Assembly (NCBI GenBank): GCA_026008535.1
Contig: BRKX01000014.1
Coordinates: 868,001-932,000 of the forward strand
Length of the DNA stretch: 64,000 nucleotides
From: Perilla frutescens
Taxonomy: Eukaryota; Streptophyta; Magnoliopsida; Lamiales; Lamiaceae
Reading direction: 5' to 3'
Shown here piece by piece: positions 56,001 to 64,000 of the stretch. The notes below the pieces were generated by a model. That model was not told the origin of the DNA. It did no database searches and worked only from the letters and a program-made list of their open reading frames with translations. How positions within the stretch are numbered: the first letter of the stretch is position 1; the number at the start of each line of letters is the position of its first letter. The position numbers were made by a program, and so were the translations under genes.

Positions 56001-57521
56001 GATATGAAACATCTGTTTCCTTGACATTTGGTGAACCTTCATTCTTTACCAAATAATCATGTTTGTTGCGTGCTTGATTTGTTCCTGCATTTACAGTTGA
56101 TTGAAGTGTATTTTCTGGATATATCATATTTAATTTTTTTACTTGTGAATTTTCAGCTTCGTGAGTCCAAAGGCATGACGACCATTAAGTTCCGGCCTCA
56201 CTCTGGAGAGGTTAGTAGTTAATTTTGGCTTGTTCTTTTATCTGGCTTCAGTAAATTGTTTACATTTCTGAGATAGCTTTTTGACATGATTAGGCTGGTG
56301 ACATAGACCATCTTGCAGCAACATTTCTCACGGCTCACAATATTGCACACGGAATCAATCTTAGAAAATCTCCCGTTCTTCAATATTTATATTATCTAGC
56401 CCAGGCAAGTTGCAAAAAGCTTTAAATAAATTTTGAATTTTCGTACTCGAGTTTCCAATGTCTGAACTGGGTTGTTGAATTCAGATTGGTTTGGCTATGT
56501 CTCCTTTGAGCAACAACTCATTATTCTTGGATTACCACCGCAATCCGTTTCCAATATTCTTCTTGCGGGGACTCAATGTATCCCTCTCAACTGATGATCC
56601 ATTACAAATACACTTAACAAAAGAGCCCCTGGTTGAAGAATACAGTATAGCTGCTTCAGTGAGTTTGCAAAATCTGATCTTTCTCCACCTTGGATTTTTA
56701 AACTATCGAACTCTTACAGTTTCCTTACTTTTGTTATTACAGGTGTGGAAGTTAAGTTCATGTGATTTATGTGAGATTGCCCGCAATTCAGTGTATCAAT
56801 CTGGTTTCTCGCATGCTTTAAAGGTATTCAGTACTGCATATTTCATCATTTTCAAATATGTTATGAATTATTACAAGGCTTATAGACTACTCTAGAAATG
56901 TCTTGATCCTGAATCTACACCAGCTCTGCTTAGATACATGCTAGGACTGATATCATCATGGATCTGCTCCTGCCTGTTCCTGTTAATTTGGAAAAAATGA
57001 AAAATAAACTGAGATATTCTATTCAGTAACTATACATGAGAAATTATCACCAATGCCTGTGTGTCAACTTGACTGTATCAAAGTCCGTTACAAGATCATA
57101 CCTGTGCCTACATCATTGTTCTGGCTTACGCGTGATTAGAATTATAACTTATGCCTGGTATATATTGCTGTGTGTAAAAGAATGAGAAGTTGTCTTCTAT
57201 GTTTGCATCCTAACTAGTTTCGCTTCTCTTAATGCTCCGACTATTAATTTTTCTGCAGTCTCACTGGATTGGTAAGGAATACTTCAAGCACGGACCAGAT
57301 GGCAACGACATTCACAGGACAAATGTGCCTCATATAAGGCTCGAGTTTCGTGATATGGTACGTGCTTGAGTTTGGTCTGGTATTCACTAATTTCCTTGTC
57401 GAGCAAGTCAAATCTTGATGTTTCATAAGCCATTTATTTGTTATTGCCGTAGATATGGAGAGAGGAAATGCAACAGGTTTATGTGGGGAAGGCGAACTTC
57501 GCCAAGTTTGTCGATCCATGA
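50909..57521 (+). CDS. AMPD: AMP deaminase (FAC1-type)
   Basis: Nineteen exons, all in phase, encode 833 aa: 50909-51284, 51737-51879, 52252-52426, 52841-53019, 53186-53237, 53316-53443, 53547-53726, 53922-53989, 54171-54313, 54482-54543, 54868-54981, 55402-55542, 55786-55938, 56157-56210, 56294-56404, 56485-56658, 56743-56823, 57259-57357, 57453-57521. The enzyme converts AMP to IMP and ammonia. An N-terminal membrane helix (about 7-25) precedes a disordered region with RSHSVSGDLHGVQPDP. The catalytic part has the metal motif VDTHVHHSACMN (His 385 and 387), AHNIAHGINLRKSP (His about 675) and SLSTDDPLQ (Asp about 730). Length fits the plant family (about 839 aa). In Arabidopsis, loss of FAC1 is embryo-lethal. 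The intron after exon 15 starts with GC instead of GT. The C-terminus (KFVDP) looks complete. Confidence 0.97.
53041..53068. repeat. (TA)n microsatellite in AMP deaminase intron 4
   Basis: About 14 TA units just after the exon 4 donor site. Confidence 0.9.
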
Positions 57522-58850
57522 CATGCTTGGCTAGACCACCCCTCCATGCGTCATCAATTACTTGACCCAGAGGTAATTAATTATATCCTTGCATCTTGAT
57601 TTAGCCAAAAAAATATCAATAATATATGATAGTACTCATTTAACAATAAGAAACAAAATATTCATTCTTGGTGGTGATTGTAGGTATGGGTAACCTATAT
57701 TATTACTTGCCTACCTTTGAAATCTGGTAGGAGGTCATGCTTTGGCAAGATTATGGGCAAGATGTCTTGACGGAGCACGACGATTATCCGAGAAGTTGAC
57801 AACACAGTTGTGGTTGTGGTTGGTGAAGAAGAGAGCACCCGGATCCAAATACACGATTCAGACAGAACAGAGCCACGGCTGAAGATCGACTTGTTCCCGC
57901 GGTAAACATGCTTCTTGGTGTAATATATATCATATAGTTTTATGGATTGTATTTACTAATATCTTGAGTTTCTTAAGAAAATAGTGTTTGTGCAAGATTT
58001 TTGTTACTTGTTACACCTTACAACCTGCCTAATAAAATGATAAGAGGGAAAAACCTTTAGTTTACCCTTTTTTTTTTAACTTTAATTTATCTATATTCTC
58101 ATTTGCTGATCTTCAGTTTAAAATATGAAACTAAAAAAGAAAGTACTTGAAAGGGTGAGTGATTGGGTTTTTTATTCCCAATTCTCCCTCTCCCAACTCA
58201 CTAGAAAATTATCTTTACCTATCGTTCCTTATGTCATCGTGATCAAATCTTGCATGGAAAAGCAATTGGTGTATATTGTTAAAAAAATATTTTTTTCTAG
58301 GAAAAAAGTATTAACATTTTTTTTACTAAAATGAACCTTGTAGCATAATTAACGGGGTTCATGTTGCTAAAAAAAATCTTAGAAAAATATTTTATCAATT
58401 CACTTTTGGCTATTTTTAACATTTCCCCCCCTATTTTGTTGTACTTGTAAAGAAAAATCATGTTTACTTCTAAAAATATGCTTTTAAGTATATTATTACA
58501 ATGTGTTAATTTTCTGATGTAAATTCAATAACTCAATATTGTACGGTTAAAAGAGTATTTCAAATAATCCTAGTTATTATATATTATATTAAATGATCAT
58601 TATCAGCTCTATATTATATAATATATTAAAAAACCAAAAATTAAATCCTGCATCCATAAGCACTTTAAATTTGAATCAACAGCTAATATCTATAGAAGAC
58701 AAGTTCAGGGAAGCTTCAATCAAATTGAACGCAATCTGCTAGATGTTATCATCTAGTACAAATTCGACTACCCACCCAATTTATTCATCAAAATTGTTAG
58801 ACTATTACATAAGAATCTTTGAAAAATGCAGTCTGAAACTCGACGTGCCA
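57522..58850. other. 3' flanks of the convergent AMP deaminase and SCO1 genes
   Basis: 57522-57920 is GC-richer than most intergenic DNA here and is probably AMP deaminase 3' UTR, perhaps with an intron (GAGGTAATTA near 57570). AATAAAATGA near 58030 may be a polyadenylation signal. 58060-58740 is AT-rich with nothing recognisable; 58740-58850 is probably the SCO1 3' UTR. Confidence 0.5.
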
Positions 58851-61227
58851 CTATGCTTTAACTTTCTTGTGCTGCTTTATCTCCTGAATTACCCCATCAG
58901 CAAGCGAAGCGTCGTCCATGTTCTTCCCGAAGAACTTCACGAATTCCATGTTTGGATCCATCAGGTACCTGCAATACAGCTGTTAGTGAGATAAAATGTT
59001 CTGACCTTAGTACAACAAAAATCTGTCGAAAAAATGTTTCAAATCCCTCTCTTACACGATCAAGGAAGTTAAGGAGTATGACGTATATTCATCAAATACG
59101 GCCTTTTATTTAAGTGGTGAAGTGTACTTACATGACTATAGAGTGGTCAACTAGATAGTCAGAACCTTCTTCTTCCGTCTTCATGTAGTAGACACGATAA
59201 GCACGTGCAGTCTTCTTCACCTCGTCTGAGGAACCGGTGAGGCCAATCAACTTTGGGTGGAATTCTGCACAGTGATATTCAATTGTAGTTTTATTTTAGG
59301 AAAAAATTCCAAATAAAGGTTGATATTATACAATGTCACTTGATTTCATGTCAAATTTACCTTTGACATACTCGCGTACTTGATCAACAGTATCTCTTTC
59401 CGGATCAACTGAAATGAAGACCGGCACTACTTCCAGTCCCGATTTTTCTTCTGTAAATATATAAAAAAAAGTGAACCTAGTGTGGGCACACAAATGAAGA
59501 TGCAAAGTTGAAACATTAATTAATTATACTACCATAACAAACTATAAGAGGAGCATTTCCAGCATTTTCTTCCTTTCGGATTACCAACCAGAAGCATACT
59601 TTCTTAACTTACTTATTTTATCAATTGCTGAAGCCATCTTCTGTAGCTCATCTGGGCATATATCAGGGCAATGAGTGAATCCAAAATAAAACAAGTTCCA
59701 TTTTCCCAAAAAATCCTTCTCAGAGACTGCTTTCCCGTTATGGTCGATGAGGTTGAACGGACCCCCAATAGCAGCTTTTCCTGCCGAAGGCCCCTGTTTC
59801 ACTGCAGTTGAAGCCTTATTTATCCCTGAAAGACATCACATGATAAACCATAAATCACAATTTAGTGAAAGGAAGAGCAAAAAGACAAGACGAAAAGAAC
59901 AGGCGTAGAAGAAAGGTCTGGCAATAGATTAGACTTGAAATAAGCTACAAGAGTAGATGTAGCTAGCAATACATGAGAAAGGTTCTCGGCCCATTATTCA
60001 ATCAACGTTTGAGAAAATCTCCGCTCTGTAAATAGAAAGAATATAAAGAATTTCATAACATTAAACCAGCATATTACATAGGCCAGATTAAATGCACGAT
60101 GGCCCTCCATTTGTCTAAATCTTAATACCATGTGCAGCCTAGGTAAGCATAACTATGTTCAACCAACTCAGAGCCAACATAAACTAGTTATTTTTATGTC
60201 TACTTAATAGCAAACACGATTTCTACTTGATCACAAGGAAACAGACCTTTTTTTCCTTCTTCCTTTTTCGGGCAGCTGATGAGAGGAAACATGCATCCGA
60301 AGTACTAATGAATGGTTATAGCAGATGGAATATTTTGGATATCACTTAAAAACAACCAACATTTGTTTTTCAGACCTATATTGAGTTGAACAAAATTGTG
60401 GAACTAAAACAAACACAAGCATTTTCATACATCAACACTTTTTACAAGAAATAACTCCCCAACTCACCATAGATATCTAACCTTCAATATGCCGCCTCTT
60501 TTCCCTGTCGTAGTAGTACACCAATCCCAATCCAGTACACGCAAGCAAAAAGAAGCTCATCCATGAAACCGGCTGCCCGAAAACACACATACATACATTT
60601 ATCAATACCACTAATACGAAAAACTTCTTCCTTTTTTCTACCAAAGTAAGACTATATGCAACGATAGAAATGCCAAAAATGGGGAAAACAAAACGAGAGC
60701 GCCTTTAAAACTTCAATGCCAGATAATTGGTAAATAATTGTTCACAAACTAATAGATGCATAATTTGCAAATTAGCACAAATAATTCACAAAATAAACAA
60801 CAAAAACGAATAGAGAGTCCACATTCATGATAAAGAAATTAAAACAAATCATCTATACCCCTCCTCGGACATTCTTTCCTTGCTGATTAGTGTTTTCCGA
60901 TCCACCTGAACTCTGCCCTCCATCATTCTTATTTCCAGAATTGCCCTCAGCTGGCCCACCAGACTGCGCCACTGGATTCACATTCGATCCTGCCGATTGG
61001 TTCGCTCCGGGATTGGTCGCGTTCGTGCACAAAAACCGATGATTCGTCAACAAACCACGCAGCAATTCATATTGATTTCCGGCGAGATTTTCAGGAATGA
61101 GCGAAGCGAACGGCGAATTCAGTAGCGATTTTTCGGGAAGAGTGTGAAATTTTGAGGAAAGAAATCGAGAATTGAAGGAGTAGCAGATTTGACGAAGACC
61201 CGAATTCCGCAGAAATGCAGAAGCCAT
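58851..61227 (-). CDS. SCO1: SCO1-type mitochondrial copper chaperone (cytochrome c oxidase assembly)
   Basis: Six exons (61227-60859, 60572-60482, 59825-59613, 59450-59361, 59264-59132, 58968-58851), GT-AG and in phase, encode 337 aa. An Arg/Ser-rich mitochondrial presequence (1-40) and a Gly/Asn/Ser-rich linker precede one membrane helix (about 126-144, WMSFFLLACTGLGLVYYY). The thioredoxin-like SCO domain has the copper ligands: FTHCPDIC (Cys 206 and 210) and YLVDHSIVM (His 295), plus ISVDPERDTVDQV and RVYYMKTEEE. SCO1 sits in the inner mitochondrial membrane and delivers copper to the CuA site of COX2; the Arabidopsis counterpart HCC1 is essential in embryos. All three metal ligands are present, so this is the copper-binding SCO1 form and not the HCC2 form. 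It is convergent with AMP deaminase. Confidence 0.96.
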
Positions 61228-61403
61228 TGTTAATTGTTGTGAGATTTAGGGATTTTTGTTTCCTGCTGTAAAACCCTATCGCTGGGGTTTATGTTTCTAT
61301 TTCCACCACTGTATGTATATTAGTGTGTGTGTGTGTGTGTTATATGTGAGCTAGTGAGTATAACGAACTTTGTGTCCAATAATCCAAATAATAAAATTAA
61401 TAA

Positions 61404-61406
<3 letters not shown>

Positions 61407-61436
<30 letters not shown>
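61407..61436. repeat. (TTA)n microsatellite
   Basis: About ten TTA units in the SCO1 upstream region. Confidence 0.9.
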
Positions 61437-61526
61437 GTTGTAGCTTGAATTATATATTAGGTTAAATCACAGCAAGCACCATTAAAATATATTGGGTTTT
61501 TAATTCTTCTCTTTGTGGGATCATTT

Positions 61527-61910
61527 CCTTGGCATGTGATCCTCTATTTCAAATTTATTGTTCCAATCCGTATTCCACGATCGAATTTATAAATTTAATA
61601 ATAGATATTACAAAAATAAAAATTAATTATAACATAATCAACCTAGTTACATTTATCAACAAAAGATTGAAATTTTAAAAATTATAAATCATATTTTTAA
61701 AATAATCAACCATAATAATCATTTCTTTGAAAATTAAATATTAAAAAATAATTATAAACCCTAATCGGGTGGGGTGAACCCTAAAAACAATCATAAAATT
61801 AAACTAAAACATAATAAATTATAATTAATGAAAAAATAGGGGAAAAATTATAAATTCGATCGTGGAATACGGGTTGGAACACCAAATTTGAAATAGAGAA
61901 TTTCATCCAC
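61527..61910. mobile_element. MITE, family C, with about 50-bp terminal inverted repeats
   Basis: The left arm (CTCTATTTCAAATTTATTGT, then TCCAATCCGTATTCCACGAT, then CGAATTTATAA) is almost exactly the reverse complement of the right arm (TTATAAATTCGATCGTGGAA, then TACGGGTTGGAACACCAAAT, then TTGAAATAGAG). Only about four mismatches in 50 bp suggest a young element. Non-coding interior. Confidence 0.8.
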
Positions 61911-62861
61911 ATTTCCCCACGGTTTAAATATATATGTAGTTACAATAGAACATTAATAAATAAATAAAGAATCAATTTTAGAAATTGCACCATTATAAAA
62001 TAATAAGAAATTATGACTTTAGTACCTGAAAGATGAATAATCTATCAAATCACCATTTGAAAGATGAATGTTATCAATTCAGGACCTAAAAGAAGATAAT
62101 TGTCAATCTAGAATCTCAAAAATCACGTATTCCATTTTTTTAAATAATTTATTTACTATATTTAATAGATAACCAATAAAGAATTTTTTGTTGAAAATTA
62201 ATATAAAAAAAATAAAAAGAAATCATAAGTTATGATTTTTGAGATCCTAGATGGCCGGATTATTTCTCTTTCATATCCTCATTTGACAATTCCAACTTGT
62301 TAGGCAAGAAACAATTTTGGAAGGTTCAACTTTGTAACTAGATTTTTATTTTTTTTTTAAATTCATAACAGATATAATTTCAGTATTTTTTTGGCAGATA
62401 TCATTTAATTTTGGTAAATTGTCATAATGAAATTCAATTCCAATATGGAAAAAGTTTCGACGACTACATAATCCATCACACATTGCACTAAAAAGATAAA
62501 ATTTGCAGAATTCGTATTGAACTTTTTTTTTTTCAAAAAATGAACTTTAAAAAAAATACCAAAAAAATGTTATATGAGCTCCACTTTAAAGCAAATTAAG
62601 GAAATTAAATTTTGTACGTGCTCGACTACGATATGCCTCATCATTAATCAGACATTTTTTTAGTAATTTTCTGAAATTCAAGATATTTTTACCCTATAAA
62701 CAATCACCAAATAAATGACTAATCAAAAGAAATTTGGGGGGAACGACAGTGCACCAAATAAATCGGCTAAACCAATTCAAATGCCAATTACATTATTAGT
62801 CTAGTACATAATCAGCCAACACAAAATAAATCTTGGCTCACGAAGTTTTCATCATCAACCC

Positions 62862-63270
62862 TCAACTTCTGAATTCAGTGAAGATAAATTTTAACCCCCA
62901 TTTGGCCAAGAGATCAAATCCACTGTACAACTCTCGAGCCGCGACAACAGCAACGGGCATCACTGGTTCTTGAATGACTGCAAGCAAGTAAAGGTTTCCA
63001 TCTATGAAGAAGTTGAAAGATTCAATGTCGACTTTAGGTGGAAAACGAATAAATCTCGAAGACCAACCTCAATGTTCTTGGATACATCCTTCATTTGCTC
63101 GGATAATTCCTTCTTCTTCTTAGCAGCTGAATCACGCAAATACTGAGCAGTTGATAAAATGAAACAACTATGAAAGCAAAAGCAACGCAGACATAAAACA
63201 AAAGATACCGATTTCAGCTAGTGAATCGATCTTCTTTGATGTCCTCACTGCAAACCTCTGGAATCTCGGA
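62862..63270 (-). CDS. Last exons of an unrecognised gene (5' part not found)
   Basis: Three short reverse-strand exons join in phase: 63270-63209, 63126-63064 and 62977-62862, ending in a stop. The joined C-terminus reads PRFQRFAVRTSKKIDSLAEI, then AAKKKKELSEQMKDVSKNIE, then VVIQEPVMPVAVVAARELYS, then a short hydrophobic/aromatic tail. It has a Lys-rich, probably helical or coiled-coil segment. I do not recognise the family. The first visible exon starts in phase 2, so at least one exon lies further right, possibly beyond the window. Support comes from codon-like sequence, matching phases and plausible GT-AG sites; the alternative is chance frames. Confidence 0.5.
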
Positions 63271-64000
63271 CTGGGACAACATGATATGTAATGCGTTAGA
63301 ACGATAACTTATTCATGATAACAAGTCTTCTATATTTGAAGTTGAAGATCAAAACATCTAGCAATTACTTAAAACTCAGATTAGGAAAAAGTATCATGAT
63401 TTGAACTATAACCATTATGCGAAAACTCTATCTAACGAACAAACTACAAAGAAACTAGAGATTAGAGAAGTGGTTAAATATATGCACATGGATAAACAGA
63501 AACCCCTCTAACTGGAAACAAGAAACTTGCCCTTTTGATTCGTAGATTTCACAAAAAAAAAAAAAATTCAGAGCAAGCAAGCCACAGACCATTATGTTGT
63601 TATAGTGACTACTGTGATCATCTCAGCTATCATACAAGCCTACGGAGGTCATCAAAGGCTCTTATTTTCATCTTTGTAAATAACATTATAATTTATAAGA
63701 TAACAAGCACTGCAACGAGACCAAGTCACCAACAAGAATCGAGGTTCATTATGTCCAAACATCTCTTCACCATAACTTTTCTCCAGCAGCAAAATATAAA
63801 ACACCAAGCAATGAGCAATCGCTCCCACAATTGACGAAAAAACCAATATAAAATTGATCAATACTATTAACGAAGGACAGAAGGAAATCTTCAGGCATCC
63901 GGAACATGACTTGTACGGCTCAGTTGTAACAAAATAAACCGGAAACAAACAATTTCATCCAACAAGTTTGAATCTACAGAACAAGCTTCAGACTGATAAA
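63271..64000. other. Right edge of the window, no gene assigned
   Basis: Moderately AT-rich. It may contain introns or upstream exons of the minus-strand gene ending at 62862, but I could not fix any exon. Open frames on both strands here have no recognisable domain. Confidence 0.5.

Larger units (their letters stand above)
61228..62861. other. Intergenic DNA upstream of SCO1
   Basis: Includes the SCO1 promoter side, with a TG microsatellite (about 61324-61340) and a TTA microsatellite (61407-61436), and a family C MITE (61527-61910). From 61911 to 62861 the DNA is AT-rich with no gene or repeat that I recognise, although 61975-62290 has inverted similarity around TTATGACTTTAGTACCTGAA and ATCATAAGTTATGATTTTTG. 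Confidence 0.6.

Noticed and set aside
63652..63948. 98-codon minus-strand frame and overlapping 99-codon plus-strand frame at the right edge
   Set aside because: No domain is recognised, and neither joins in phase to the exons at 62862-63270 with convincing splice sites.

Overview
This window is nuclear DNA from a flowering plant. The genes are intron-bearing, the intergenic DNA is very AT-rich, and there are many miniature inverted-repeat elements (MITEs), tRNA-derived SINEs and LINE relics. The gene set is plant-specific: wall-associated kinases, an S-protein homologue, an Em-type LEA protein, a plant AMP deaminase and a mitochondrial SCO1. A eudicot, possibly an asterid such as Lamiales, fits the protein sequences, but the window alone does not prove this.

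Region 1 to 28.2 kb is a tandem array of four wall-associated receptor-like kinase (WAK) genes, all on the minus strand, each with three exons and an intact frame (2178-4751, 10861-13395, 20331-22786, 25595-28145). Two WAK fragments (15404-15690 and 16912-17206) show that the array has been expanding and decaying. Copies of one non-coding block lie at about 4983-6190, 8634-9790, 14575-14900 and 15917-16480. A two-exon ankyrin/transmembrane gene (6774-8515) and a single-exon organellar L16 ribosomal protein gene (17860-18690) sit inside the array. The N-terminal half of the L16 protein looks like a DUF295 organellar protein, so it appears to be a chimera.

Region 28.2 to 36.5 kb is mostly MITEs. 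It also holds an Em-like (LEA_5) seed protein gene (32192-33369) with ABRE and RY motifs upstream, and an S-protein homologue (36063-36473) whose start codon directly abuts five tandem ~185-bp repeats.

Region 36.5 to 50.6 kb has no convincing gene. It holds nested MITEs, SINEs with clear target-site duplications, three LINE RNase H relics, microsatellites and a 95-bp tandem duplication.

Region 50.6 to 64 kb holds a complete 19-exon AMP deaminase gene (50909-57521, plus strand, 833 aa). Facing it is a complete six-exon SCO1 copper chaperone gene (58851-61227, minus strand, 337 aa). At the right edge are the last exons of an unrecognised minus-strand gene (62862-63270).

The genes are not an operon and work separately: cell-wall sensing (WAKs), organellar translation (L16), seed desiccation (Em), secreted signalling (SPH), purine metabolism (AMPD) and cytochrome c oxidase assembly (SCO1). 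Exon boundaries were worked out by hand from GT/GC-AG sites and reading phase. No database was searched; family names come from recognised motifs.
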